Source: JACMMS01 sp043758775 (GTDB lineage Bacteria; Pseudomonadota; Gammaproteobacteria; Burkholderiales; Methylophilaceae). From it: a stretch of 64,000 bases of DNA. The stretch covers positions 1 through 64,000 of the forward strand of contig JAYVMU010000046.1 of the NCBI GenBank assembly GCA_043758775.1, read 5' to 3'. This document shows, piece after piece, positions 35,109-43,825 of the stretch. Under the pieces are notes generated by a model. It saw only the letters and a program-made list of their open reading frames with translations. It was not told where the DNA came from and searched no databases. The stretch's first letter is position 1, and every line of letters starts with the position of its first letter. Position numbers and translations under genes: made by a program.

Positions 35109-35699
35109 TTAATTTGAGGCATATCTCAGTACATTTAATTCCCTAGGCATTGCAATTTCAACCAAGGTTTTTGCACCGCTTGGTATTTTGCCAAATTCAG
35201 GTGGAATTAAAAACGTAATCAATTTTTTGTTACCTTCTATAATGCCTGTGGCAACTTGCCAATGCGACCATTGTGATTTATCTGGTAATGCTGTTGCACC
35301 TAATGCCCTTGCGTTTTCAAGCACTTTATTTTTTTCTTCGCCAATCAGTAAATTAAATAACTCAACTTGTACTAAAGGGGTGGATTGGCTTACTTGTAAC
35401 GGCTGCACTTCACGCGCGTCAGGTAAAGGCATGGTAATTGGCTTAATTGTTTCGAAGCCGGAAGTGACAAATGCCGCCCAATATTTATCAGGTACGGTGT
35501 CTTTTAATGGAGTATTTTGTTTTGTGATTAGATCTTTACGCGCTTGCTCATCCATTGCGTTAGCTACAACTTTATCCGCGGCACTTGTTGCGATGGATCT
35601 AGCGATTTGCTGCGCAACTGTGCCGCCCAAGCAAGCGCTGAGCAAACCTACCAGCGTGAGCATTAATGCGCTTTTTGATAACTGGGTAAAAATCGACAT
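35109..35699 (-). CDS. Putative lipoprotein, unknown function
   Basis: The 196-aa product has a lipoprotein signal peptide ending in lipobox LLSAC (about residue 23). The mature part is not recognised; it has an alanine-rich start and a mixed alpha/beta region ending RELNVLRYASN. It converges on the response regulator gene with 22 bases between stops. A 14-base direct repeat (35101-35114, 35127-35140) straddles its 3' end. Confidence 0.75.
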   Translation of the reverse strand: MSIFTQLSKSALMLTLVGLLSACLGGTVAQQIARSIATSAADKVVANAMDEQARKDLITKQNTPLKDTVPDKYWAAFVTSGFETIKPITMPLPDAREVQPLQVSQSTPLVQVELFNLLIGEEKNKVLENARALGATALPDKSQWSHWQVATGIIEGNKKLITFLIPPEFGKIPSGAKTLVEIAMPRELNVLRYASN

Positions 35700-35817
35700 A
35701 AATTGACTGGTTTGCTTAATATTTTAGCTTAGTTACGTTGTTAACGCTGGAGAATCAGATTACTGCTAACTATATTAAATGTCTAGCCTTAATACTTTGT
35801 TTTATAGTAGATTTTAG

Positions 35818-36684
35818 TTACCTGTTGCTTGCACGTATGCTGATGATGCCACTTAAAATAATTAAGCCAATCGACAACCATTCCTCAGTCGAGAGTTTTT
35901 CATGCCAAACCCACCAGCCAAAGAGGCTGGCCAGCACTACAGTGACATAAGCAAGACTAGCCACTGTGATTGTGTTACCTGTGCGATAGGCACGTGTCAT
36001 GGCAAGTTGCGCAATAGTGGCAGAAACACCTAAACCTAATAATAAAGGCACATCTCGCCAATCAAGAACGGTAATATTTAGCGCAGTTAAATGTTGTAAT
36101 AACATCCATGCACCACTGCCGATGGTTGAAATAAGTGTGAAATAAAATACCGTGCGCCAATCAGGTTCGTTAAAGTTGCCCAGTTGTTTGACGTGGATAT
36201 AAGCAATTGCTGCGCCTACACCAGAAAGCAAGCCTAGTGTTCCAGCCAGCCAATTTTCACTTTCAAAAGTGGGTTTTAACAGTAATGCCATGCCAATAAA
36301 CCCAACAATAATGGCGATATACAGCGTCTTTCTGGGTTTTTCGTGCAACATAAACGGCATGAAAATCGCTAAAAATAAAGGCGATGTATAGTTAAGCGTG
36401 ATGGCGGTGGCGAGTGCTAACTTGCTAATTGCATAAAAGAACAGTACGAGTGAAGAAAATCCGACTATGGCGCGCGACATTTGCTTGCCTATGACAGGTG
36501 TTGCCAGTGGCAATTTGTGCAAGTATATGTAGAGATAAATGACTACTAGACCAAACAGCGAGCGATAAAATACTAGCTCGGCACTGTTAAATTTTTGCGC
36601 GCCAATTTTCACCAACAAGCCCATGACCGCAAACCCAAGTGCAGCAACTAACATCCATAGGCTGCCAAGGTGTGGTAGTTTCAT
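35818..36684 (-). CDS. EamA/DMT-family transporter
   Basis: The 288-aa protein has ten hydrophobic segments in two EamA repeats, with family motifs FYRSLFGLVVIYL early and the repeat-two opening WRTVFYFTLISTIGSGAW. Such proteins export amino acids, nucleosides or other metabolites; the substrate is unknown. I start at the ATG at 36684, five bases after the stop of the Rieske gene; a longer in-frame extension would overlap that gene by 145 bases. Confidence 0.9.
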   Translation of the reverse strand: MKLPHLGSLWMLVAALGFAVMGLLVKIGAQKFNSAELVFYRSLFGLVVIYLYIYLHKLPLATPVIGKQMSRAIVGFSSLVLFFYAISKLALATAITLNYTSPLFLAIFMPFMLHEKPRKTLYIAIIVGFIGMALLLKPTFESENWLAGTLGLLSGVGAAIAYIHVKQLGNFNEPDWRTVFYFTLISTIGSGAWMLLQHLTALNITVLDWRDVPLLLGLGVSATIAQLAMTRAYRTGNTITVASLAYVTVVLASLFGWWVWHEKLSTEEWLSIGLIILSGIISIRASNR

Positions 36685-36689
36685 TAATA

Positions 36690-37826
36690 TTACTCTGGTA
36701 AATATTGCGCTAGCTGCTGGCGATACCAAACATGAAAATGTTCTAAACCAGTTTCCATAGGATGCTGGTAAGGTCCGCGTTGGTCTAAACCTTGGGTAAA
36801 TAGTGCTTTGCGTCCATCGTGCATACGCTGGCAAATCTCCTTATCTTCTACTGCAGTTTCGTCATAAGCTGCTTGCTGCGCCTCAACATATTCACGTTCG
36901 AATAAGGCAATATCTTCAGGATAGTAAAACTCCACCACATTGGTACAGGTGTCTACTCCGGTGGGGATTAAATGCGAAACCACCAGTACATTGGGATACC
37001 ATTCAAGCATCAGAAATGGGTAATATACCATCCAGATTGCACCGTGTTTAGGCAACTTATTGCCGTGATATTGTGATACTTGTTCTTGCCAGCGCTGATA
37101 AATTGGTGATGCATGTCTGTCGGGCGCCGGTTTGTAACCCACGGTTTGCGCGCTAAAATTAGCACCGAAATCCCATTTTAACGCATTGCAATCTACAAAT
37201 TGGTTCAGTCCGGGATGAAATGGGCCAACGTGATAATCTTCCAAATACACTTCAATAAATGTTTTCCAGTTGAAGTCGTAATGTTCAATATTTATTTTGT
37301 CTAAATGATAATCAGTGAAATCAAAATCTTCTGCGATACCAAGAGCTGAGAGTTCTTTAGCAATATCATATTGATTATTGGGGTTACGATTGAACAATAG
37401 CCCTTGCCAATTTTGTAATGGTTGGTTGTCTAAATGTAAACATGGGTTTTTCTCGAAATGTGGCGCGCCTATTAGCTTGCCTTCTAAGTCATAAGTCCAA
37501 CGGTGTAGCGGGCAAACGATATTTTGTGCCGCACCATTACCGAGACTGCCTTTGCCTTTAAGCATAATCGCCTGGCGATGACGACAGACATTACTGATAA
37601 GTGAAATGCCATTGGTATTATGGATAAGCGCTTTCGCATCACTCATCCAGTCTAGTGTGTAGAAGTCGCCAGAATGCGGCACCATGAGTTCGTGACCTAT
37701 ATACTGTGGTGCTTGCGTAAATAAATGTGTTTGCTCAATTTCATAAACCGAGGCGTCAGCATACCAGGCAATCGGCAGTTGCGGCGCGGGTTTGATAAAT
37801 TGATTGATAGATGCAACTGAAATCAT
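36690..37826 (-). CDS. Rieske non-heme iron oxygenase, catalytic subunit
   Basis: This is an aromatic-ring-hydroxylating-type or amine-oxygenating enzyme. The 378-aa protein has the [2Fe-2S] Rieske ligands C-R-H (NVCRHRQ, about residue 81) and C-P-L-H (IVCPLHRWTYD, about 110), and the mononuclear iron site DYHVGPFH (about residue 200) in an SRPBCC domain. It resembles the choline monooxygenase/phenylpropionate dioxygenase-type alpha subunits. No ferredoxin or reductase gene is adjacent, so electron supply is unknown. It is cotranscribed with the EamA transporter, which could move its substrate or product. Confidence 0.88.
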   Translation of the reverse strand: MISVASINQFIKPAPQLPIAWYADASVYEIEQTHLFTQAPQYIGHELMVPHSGDFYTLDWMSDAKALIHNTNGISLISNVCRHRQAIMLKGKGSLGNGAAQNIVCPLHRWTYDLEGKLIGAPHFEKNPCLHLDNQPLQNWQGLLFNRNPNNQYDIAKELSALGIAEDFDFTDYHLDKINIEHYDFNWKTFIEVYLEDYHVGPFHPGLNQFVDCNALKWDFGANFSAQTVGYKPAPDRHASPIYQRWQEQVSQYHGNKLPKHGAIWMVYYPFLMLEWYPNVLVVSHLIPTGVDTCTNVVEFYYPEDIALFEREYVEAQQAAYDETAVEDKEICQRMHDGRKALFTQGLDQRGPYQHPMETGLEHFHVWYRQQLAQYLPE

Positions 37827-38013
37827 TATTTAATAAAAATGTTGCCGTAATAGGCACTTTGTTTGACTTTAGTAAAAGGACTGCGATTTTGCCCTAATGG
37901 TCATTTTTATCAAGCTTTTTTCAATCATTTTTTGAATAATTTAAATGAGTATGATGCTAATTTCATAGCGATTTCTTGCTAAAAACAAGGTTTTGCGCTA
38001 ATCTCAGGGGTAG

Positions 38014-38027
38014 GCTAACTAGTTAGC
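38014..38027. promoter_or_regulatory. Perfect 14-bp palindrome
   Basis: GCTAACTAGTTAGC is perfectly symmetric and lies 52 bases before the ATG of the small membrane ORF, in the 253-base divergent region after the Rieske gene start. It could be a regulator site; no promoter could be fixed confidently around it. Confidence 0.4.
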
Positions 38028-38079
38028 GTAAGTTAAGATATTCAAACGAAACAATCTTGAACGTGGGAAAAACAATTAT

Positions 38080-38184
38080 ATGAAAAATCCTTTAGATTCA
38101 ATTTCAGGTACGATTATTTCAGGTTTGATTTTAACGCTGGTGCTGTATTTCTTTGTGAAGAATTTTATCTTGGCGGGAGTTTAG
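38080..38184 (+). CDS. Putative 34-aa small membrane protein
   Basis: An ATG at 38080 opens 34 codons ending in TAG at 38182-38184, two bases before the ATG of the PuuD-like gene. The peptide has a short polar start (MKNPLDSISG) and one long hydrophobic helix (IISGLILTLVLYFFV) followed by Lys-Asn. The tight spacing implies translational coupling to the next gene, and the clean single-helix design argues for a real product, perhaps a subunit of the neighbouring membrane protein. No family is recognised. Confidence 0.6.
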   Translation: MKNPLDSISGTIISGLILTLVLYFFVKNFILAGV

Positions 38185-38186
38185 CC

Positions 38187-38678
38187 ATGGAACATTTCCC
38201 AGGAATTGCACGTTGGGTACATATTATGGCAGGTGTGACCTGGATAGGCTTGCTGTACTACTTTAATTTTGTGCAAGTGCCAGCAATGAAAGCAGCAACA
38301 GCTGACGGCAGTGCAGCTGGCATATCCAAACATATTGCACCACGCGCGCTACTCTGGTTTCGCTGGGCGGCCGTCATCACTTGGTTGGCAGGCGCGGCCT
38401 TGTTGGGTAAAGGGTTTGTCATGGCGTTTACACTGCAACCTGCATATGCGCCAATTGGCATTGGTGCATGGTTAGGTACTATCATGATGTTTAATGTGTG
38501 GGTTTTGATTTGGCCTAACCAACAAAAGATTTTAGGATTAAAACCTGCCACGGATGAAGTAAAAGCTAAAGCCCGTCGCGTGGCCTTTTTGGCTTCGCGC
38601 ACTAATACGATGCTATCAATTCCTATGTTGTTTTTTATGGCGAATGGACTTTCACATCGGGCAGCTATCGGATTTTAG
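38187..38678 (+). CDS. PuuD-like urate hydroxylase membrane-domain protein
   Basis: The 163-aa polytopic protein resembles the membrane part of the urate hydroxylase PuuD family: IARWVHIMAGVTWIGLLYYFNFVQVPA at residues 7-33, with conserved His and Trp, then LLWFRWAAVITWLAGAALL and VWVLIWPNQQKILGL. The cytochrome c domain of full PuuD is missing, so urate oxidation is doubtful; a heme-binding membrane protein is an alternative. It is preceded by a 34-aa membrane ORF and ends before a strong terminator. Confidence 0.75.
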   Translation: MEHFPGIARWVHIMAGVTWIGLLYYFNFVQVPAMKAATADGSAAGISKHIAPRALLWFRWAAVITWLAGAALLGKGFVMAFTLQPAYAPIGIGAWLGTIMMFNVWVLIWPNQQKILGLKPATDEVKAKARRVAFLASRTNTMLSIPMLFFMANGLSHRAAIGF

Positions 38679-38751
38679 TCAGCTTTAATCATAAAGGATA
38701 TAAAGGTTCGATAATTTAATCAGCTAGTACAAATTAACTAGCAAGATTAAT

Positions 38752-38772
38752 AGCGGCATTTGCCGCTTTTTT
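38752..38772 (+). terminator. Rho-independent terminator
   Basis: A perfect 7-bp stem AGCGGCA/TGCCGCT with a two-base loop is followed by six T. It ends the small ORF/PuuD-like transcript and separates it from argD. Confidence 0.9.
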
Positions 38773-38782
38773 GCTTAAATGA

Positions 38783-38804
38783 TTATGTGAATTTATTCAC
38801 ATAA
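38783..38804. promoter_or_regulatory. CRP/FNR-family-like palindrome upstream of argD
   Basis: TTATGTGAA and TTCACATAA are perfect 9-base inverted arms with a 4-base spacer. The core is TGTGA-N6-TCACA, the full consensus for CRP-type regulators. An ARG-box reading (TGAAT...ATTCA) is the alternative. The centre lies 60 bases before the argD ATG, and AT-rich -10 candidates (TAAAAT, TAGTAT) follow it directly. Confidence 0.6.
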
Positions 38805-38853
38805 AATAGTATTTTTAGTAATTTTGATCAATAAATTTTAAAGCACAATATTC

Positions 38854-40044
38854 ATGTCACAACATTTAATGAACACCTACAATCGCCAAGCTGTGACATT
38901 TACCCACGGACAAGGTGTATGGTTGTGGGATGCAGAAGGTAATCAATATTTAGACGCACTAGCAGGCGTAGCGGTGAACGGATTAGGTCATGCACATCCC
39001 AGTCTAGTGAAGGCGATTAGTGAACAAGTCGCCAGGATGATTCATGTCTCCAATATATATCAAATTGCCGAACAAGCCGCATTAGCCGATAAGTTGCATG
39101 AAATTTCGGGCATGGATAAAGTGTTCTTCTGTAATTCTGGTTGTGAAGCCAATGAGGCGGCAATTAAACTGGCACGCCTGCATGCGCATAAAAAAGGCAT
39201 AAAAACCCCGGAAATTATTGTCATGGAACAAAGCTTTCATGGTCGCACCTTTGCTACCCTGTCTGCCACTGGCAATGCTAAAGTACAAGCGGGTTTTGAG
39301 CCCTTAATGCAGGGTTTTGTTCGCGTTAAATTTGATGATATTGATGCTATCAAAGCATTAACTAAATCTAATCCTAATATTGTAGCGATTCTAGTCGAGC
39401 CTGTACAAGGCGAGGGTGGTGTGCATATTCCAGAGAATCTTAATGCTTACTTTAAAGGTATTCGTGAGATTTGCGACCAACAAAACTGGATATTCATGCT
39501 TGATGAAGTGCAATCTGGTATTGCGCGTACAGGCGAATGGTTTGCTTTTCAGCATACAAGCATCATGCCTGATGTGATGACTTTGGCTAAAGGTTTAGGT
39601 TCTGGCGTACCGATTGGCGCGTGTTTGGCACGCGGGGCAGCGGCAGAGTTATTTACTTATGGCAAGCATGGCTCTACTTTCGGTGGTAACCCATTAGCAA
39701 CGACGGCAGGCCTGGCTACACTTGAAATTATTGAGCAAGAAAAAATTCGTGAAAATGCGCTGGAAGTAGGCAACTTTATTAATGCTCAACTTACTCAGAA
39801 ACTACAAGGTGTGGCCGGCGTAGTGAAAATTCGCAATGCCGGCTTAATGATAGGTATAGAGCTTGATCGACCATGTGGTGAGTTAGTGAAATTGGGCTTA
39901 GAGGCTAAGATTTTAATCAACGTCACTGCTGACAAAGTAATTCGTTTATTGCCAGCGTTGATTATGAATAAAACTGAAGCAACAGAGCTGGTAAATCGCT
40001 TAAGTTTGTTGATTGCCCGCTTTCTAAACCAAGCTCATAACTGA
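38854..40044 (+). CDS. argD: Acetylornithine aminotransferase
   Basis: ArgD is a class III PLP aminotransferase that makes N-acetylornithine in arginine synthesis and often acts in lysine synthesis too. The 396-aa protein shows the PLP-binding pattern SGCEANEAAIK, the LVEPVQGEGG block, the cofactor Asp in FMLDEVQSGIARTG and the catalytic lysine in LAKGLGSGVP (about residue 248). Length is typical. It starts the argD-argF-argG run, with 50 bases to argF. Confidence 0.95.
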   Translation: MSQHLMNTYNRQAVTFTHGQGVWLWDAEGNQYLDALAGVAVNGLGHAHPSLVKAISEQVARMIHVSNIYQIAEQAALADKLHEISGMDKVFFCNSGCEANEAAIKLARLHAHKKGIKTPEIIVMEQSFHGRTFATLSATGNAKVQAGFEPLMQGFVRVKFDDIDAIKALTKSNPNIVAILVEPVQGEGGVHIPENLNAYFKGIREICDQQNWIFMLDEVQSGIARTGEWFAFQHTSIMPDVMTLAKGLGSGVPIGACLARGAAAELFTYGKHGSTFGGNPLATTAGLATLEIIEQEKIRENALEVGNFINAQLTQKLQGVAGVVKIRNAGLMIGIELDRPCGELVKLGLEAKILINVTADKVIRLLPALIMNKTEATELVNRLSLLIARFLNQAHN

Positions 40045-40094
40045 AAATAAGTAGTAGTAGCTTTAGACATAATTTAAAACTGTAGAAAACCATT

Positions 40095-41027
40095 ATGGCG
40101 ACTATAAAACCAGCAATAAAGCATTTTTTGCAATTTAATGATTTGAGCGCGGAAGATCTGAATCATATTTTTACGCGTACTAAAATCATTAAGCAGCAAT
40201 TTAAAGCTTATCAGCAATATTGGCCGTTAAATGACCGTACGTTGGTGATGATTTTTGAAAAGGCCAGTACACGTACACGATTGTCATTTGAGGCGGGTAT
40301 GCAGCAATTGGGCGGTACGGCAATTTACCTCAATACACGTGATTCACAGCTAGGACGCGGTGAGCCAGTAGAAGATGCTGCACAAGTGATTTCACGCATG
40401 AGTGATATTGTGATGATTCGGACCTTTGAGCAGGCTATTATTGAGCGTTTTGCCGCCAATTCACGTGTGCCAGTCATTAATGGCCTAACGAATGAGTATC
40501 ATCCATGCCAGATTTTGGCAGATATTTTTACCTTTATTGAGCATAGAGGCTCTATTCAAGGTAAAACAGTGGCTTGGATAGGTGATAGTAATAATGTATG
40601 TAATACCTGGTTGCAAGCGGCAGAGGTGCTGGATTTTAATGTACATGTTTCTACCCCGCCAGGTTATGAAGTTGAGCCAGAGCGCGCTAACTTGTATGGG
40701 AACGCGCACTATGAAGAGTTCGCCGATCCAATGGAAGCTACGCATGGTGCGGACTTAGTGACTACCGATGTCTGGACTAGTATGGGTTTTGAGGCAGAAA
40801 ATGAAGAGCGTCTGCGCGATTTTGCTGATTGGCAAGTGGATAGTGACATGATGAAAATCGCGGCTACAGATGCGCTATTTATGCATTGTTTGCCTGCACA
40901 TCGTGGTGAAGAAGTCGCGGCCGATGTGATTGATGGTGCGCACAGTGTCGTTTGGGATGAGGCAGAGAATAGGCTGCATGTACAAAAAGCACTGATGGAG
41001 TATTTATTATTAGGTAAGGTCAGCTAG
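40095..41027 (+). CDS. argF: Ornithine carbamoyltransferase
   Basis: ArgF condenses ornithine and carbamoyl phosphate to citrulline. The 310-aa protein has the carbamoyl-phosphate motif STRTRLSFE (about residue 56), HPCQILAD and the ornithine-binding HCLPAHRGEE motif. It lies between argD and argG in one rightward arginine cluster. Confidence 0.96.
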   Translation: MATIKPAIKHFLQFNDLSAEDLNHIFTRTKIIKQQFKAYQQYWPLNDRTLVMIFEKASTRTRLSFEAGMQQLGGTAIYLNTRDSQLGRGEPVEDAAQVISRMSDIVMIRTFEQAIIERFAANSRVPVINGLTNEYHPCQILADIFTFIEHRGSIQGKTVAWIGDSNNVCNTWLQAAEVLDFNVHVSTPPGYEVEPERANLYGNAHYEEFADPMEATHGADLVTTDVWTSMGFEAENEERLRDFADWQVDSDMMKIAATDALFMHCLPAHRGEEVAADVIDGAHSVVWDEAENRLHVQKALMEYLLLGKVS

Positions 41028-41086
41028 TATTAAACTAGTTGTTTCAGTAGCATTTGAATTATTTTAAAGATTAAAGGTTTAGCGTA

Positions 41087-42322
41087 ATGAGCAATATGAA
41101 AAAAGAGATTAACAAAGTTGTATTGGCCTACTCTGGTGGGTTAGATACTTCAGTTATTTTGAAATGGCTGCAAGATGAATACAAGTGTGAAGTAGTGACA
41201 TTTACTGCTGATTTGGGTCAAGGCGAAGAGTTGGAGCCTGCACGTATTAAAGCTAAAGCCGCAGGTGTGAAAGAGATTTATATCGATGATGTGCGTGAAG
41301 AGTTTGTCCGTGATTTCGTGTTTCCAATGTTCCGTGCTAACACCGTGTATGAAGGTGAATACTTACTCGGTACATCAATTGCACGACCATTAATTGCTAA
41401 ACGGTTGATTGAGATTGCGCGTGAAACCAATGCTGATGCTATTTCTCATGGCGCAACTGGTAAAGGTAACGATCAGGTACGTTTTGAGCTTGGTGCTTAC
41501 GCGCTGAACCCAACTATTCAAATTATCGCGCCGTGGCGTGAGTGGGATTTATTGAGTCGCGAAAAGCTCATGGCCTATGCTGAAAAAAATGGCATAGTGG
41601 TGGATATGAAGCATAAGCAAGGCGGTAGCCCATACAGCATGGATGCTAATTTATTGCATATCAGCTATGAAGGCCGTCACCTAGAAAATCCAGCGGCAGA
41701 AGCTGAAGAGACGATGTGGCGCTGGACAGTGAGCCCGGAAAAAGCACCAGACGCAGCAGAGTATTTAGACGTTGAATATGTCAATGGTGACCCAGTTTCA
41801 CTAAATGGTGAGGTTATGAAGCCGCATGTGCTACTTGCACATTTAAATACGATTGGTGGCAAACACGGCATCGGTCGTTTAGATTTAGTTGAAAACCGCT
41901 ATGTGGGCATGAAGTCACGCGGCTGTTACGAAACCCCGGGCGGCACGATTATGTTGAAAGCGCACCGTGCGATTGAATCCATTACGCTAGACCGTGAAGT
42001 AGCGCATTTAAAAGATGATCTCATGCCGCGCTATGCCAGCATGATTTACAACGGCTACTGGTGGGCGCCAGAGCGTATTGCGCTACAAACCCTGATTGAC
42101 CACACACAAAGCACAGTCAATGGCTGGGTGCGCGTTAAATTGTACAAAGGCAATGTGATTGTAGTGGGACGCGATAGTAAAACTGATTCTTTATTTGATG
42201 CAACCATTGCTACATTTGAAGATGATAAAGGTGCTTATGATCAAAAAGATGCGGGCGGTTTTATCAAGCTGAATGCGCTAAGAATGCGTATTGCAGCAAA
42301 TCTGCGCCATAAAAAAAGCTAG
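41087..42322 (+). CDS. argG: Argininosuccinate synthase
   Basis: ArgG joins citrulline and aspartate with ATP to give argininosuccinate. The 411-aa protein opens with the ATP pyrophosphatase loop AYSGGLDTSVI and has the SHGATGKGNDQVRFE motif near residue 125, as in the type I family. Only the final gene argH is missing from the cluster. It is followed by a glutaredoxin-like gene after 39 bases. Confidence 0.96.
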   Translation: MSNMKKEINKVVLAYSGGLDTSVILKWLQDEYKCEVVTFTADLGQGEELEPARIKAKAAGVKEIYIDDVREEFVRDFVFPMFRANTVYEGEYLLGTSIARPLIAKRLIEIARETNADAISHGATGKGNDQVRFELGAYALNPTIQIIAPWREWDLLSREKLMAYAEKNGIVVDMKHKQGGSPYSMDANLLHISYEGRHLENPAAEAEETMWRWTVSPEKAPDAAEYLDVEYVNGDPVSLNGEVMKPHVLLAHLNTIGGKHGIGRLDLVENRYVGMKSRGCYETPGGTIMLKAHRAIESITLDREVAHLKDDLMPRYASMIYNGYWWAPERIALQTLIDHTQSTVNGWVRVKLYKGNVIVVGRDSKTDSLFDATIATFEDDKGAYDQKDAGGFIKLNALRMRIAANLRHKKS

Positions 42323-42361
42323 TTTGATATGTTATTCATAAGCGCGCTATAAGAGTCAGTA

Positions 42362-42742
42362 ATGAAAAAAATCATCGCTTTTATAGTAGTGTTTGCTTTG
42401 TATCAAAGTTGGGGAAAAATAGAGTCAGTATTTAGTCCCAGCTTGACAAAACAGCAGTTGGCTACCGCTCAAAGCAACTCACAAACCAACGCTAGCAAAG
42501 TCGTTCTATATGGTACTTCCTGGTGTGGTTATTGTAAGAAAACACGTGAGTTCTTAGCAGCAAATAATATTAGCTATACTGAGTTTGATATTGAACATTC
42601 TGCTGAAGGCCGGCGCCGCTATGATGCAATTAATGGTAGCGGTGTGCCAGTGTTAGAAGTCAATAACACAATCATAAGAGGTTATGCGCCCGAAGCTATT
42701 TGGGCGGCTTTAAATTCAGATAGCGCAACCCGAGCTAATTAA
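42362..42742 (+). CDS. Membrane-anchored or exported glutaredoxin-like protein
   Basis: The 126-aa protein has a hydrophobic N-terminus (IIAFIVVFALYQSW, residues 4-17) acting as signal or anchor, then a glutaredoxin fold with the redox motif WCGYCKKT (about residue 54), the cis-proline loop GVPVLEV and the GYAPEAIWAAL tail. The active site probably faces the periplasm, unlike classical GrxC. Proximity to argG suggests cotranscription but no functional link. Confidence 0.85.
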   Translation: MKKIIAFIVVFALYQSWGKIESVFSPSLTKQQLATAQSNSQTNASKVVLYGTSWCGYCKKTREFLAANNISYTEFDIEHSAEGRRRYDAINGSGVPVLEVNNTIIRGYAPEAIWAALNSDSATRAN

Positions 42743-42941
42743 AAACTATTAAAACTTAGTATTATTAATACTGTGTATTCAGCCGTAATCTAGGTTTATC
42801 AACCATCGTTGATGACGATTAGCAATGATTTGTCCTCCGCCGATATTGGGGGTATCACTTAGCTCATGTGCTTTAAATCATAGTCCTCAACCTGATTTTC
42901 TGGGATAATTATGTTTTGTAAATTTAATTGAAAGCAAAATC

Positions 42942-43253
42942 ATGGCGCAATTTGATAATGTCAGTGTAAAAAAGAAAGCTAATATCTACTTTGATGGCAA
43001 ATGTGTGAGTCACACTGTCATGTTTCCTAATGGCACACGTAGCACGATTGGTGTAATTTTTCCAAGCTCACTTACTTTTAATACGGCTGCTCCTGAATTA
43101 ATGGAGATTAACGGTGGTGTATGTAAGGTGCGTTTGAGTGGCGAATCTGATTGGAAAACATATGGCGCTGGTGAGAAATTTACTGTAGCTGGTAATTCAA
43201 GTTTTGAGATTGAAGTGACTGAAGCAGTAGACTACGTTTGCCATTTTGAGTAA
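42942..43253 (+). CDS. ppnP: Pyrimidine/purine nucleoside phosphorylase PpnP
   Basis: The 103-aa single-domain cupin matches PpnP (formerly YaiE/DUF1255), which splits several nucleosides with phosphate. Recognisable parts are the SVKKKANIYFDGKCVSHTV start, the GTRSTIGVIFP strand and the FEIEVTEAVDYVCHF end. Length is close to the usual 94-105. It precedes yajQ. Confidence 0.92.
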   Translation: MAQFDNVSVKKKANIYFDGKCVSHTVMFPNGTRSTIGVIFPSSLTFNTAAPELMEINGGVCKVRLSGESDWKTYGAGEKFTVAGNSSFEIEVTEAVDYVCHFE

Positions 43254-43313
43254 TGGTTTTATTGACGCTTACATTAGCGTTTATTGGCGATTAAATAAGC
43301 TTTAGGAGTGGTT

Positions 43314-43808
43314 ATGCCATCATTTGATATTAGTTCAGAAGTTGATATGGTCGCGCTAAAAAATGCGATTGATATTGCAGGTAAACAAATTATCAATCGT
43401 TATGATTTCAAAGGTAGTTCAGCCAAGGTTGAATTAAATGAGAAAGACAGCATCATTACTCTGTATGGCGATAACGATTTTCAGCTGGATCAAATTAAAG
43501 ATATCTTGCTACCAGGCATGGAAAAAAAAGAACCTGATTCTTCTAAACGCCTAGAACATAAAGATGTGCAAAAAGTATCTGGCAATAAAGTGAAGCAGGA
43601 GCTTAAGATTCGTGCGGGGATTGATACTGAGTTAGCCAAGCGTATTACTAAGCTGATTAAAGACTCAGGTTTGAAAGTGCAGGCAAGTATTCAGGGTGAT
43701 ACCGTGCGCGTGAACGGTGCAAAACGTGATTTACTGCAAGATGCGATTGCCTTTACAAAGAAATCTGTCACGGACTTTCCGTTGCAGTTTGGTAATTTTA
43801 GAGATTAA
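43314..43808 (+). CDS. yajQ: YajQ family nucleotide-binding protein
   Basis: YajQ proteins bind nucleotides, cyclic di-GMP in Xanthomonas, and act with transcription factors. The 164-aa protein has the two alpha/beta domains and family motifs MPSFDISSEVD, NRYDFKGSSA and the C-terminal FPLQFGNFRD. The ATG at 43314 follows AGGAG by five bases; a GTG two codons earlier is not needed. Confidence 0.94.
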   Translation: MPSFDISSEVDMVALKNAIDIAGKQIINRYDFKGSSAKVELNEKDSIITLYGDNDFQLDQIKDILLPGMEKKEPDSSKRLEHKDVQKVSGNKVKQELKIRAGIDTELAKRITKLIKDSGLKVQASIQGDTVRVNGAKRDLLQDAIAFTKKSVTDFPLQFGNFRD

Positions 43809-43825
43809 GTTTTTTAGGTTTTGAC

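Noticed and set aside
35188..35706. 172-codon plus-strand frame opposite the lipoprotein gene
   Set aside because: The minus-strand frame has a proper lipoprotein signal and start; the plus frame has no recognisable features.
42833..42916. Short plus-strand frame (27 codons) between the glutaredoxin and ppnP genes
   Set aside because: No ribosome site, proline-rich composition without structure, and no coupling to a neighbour.
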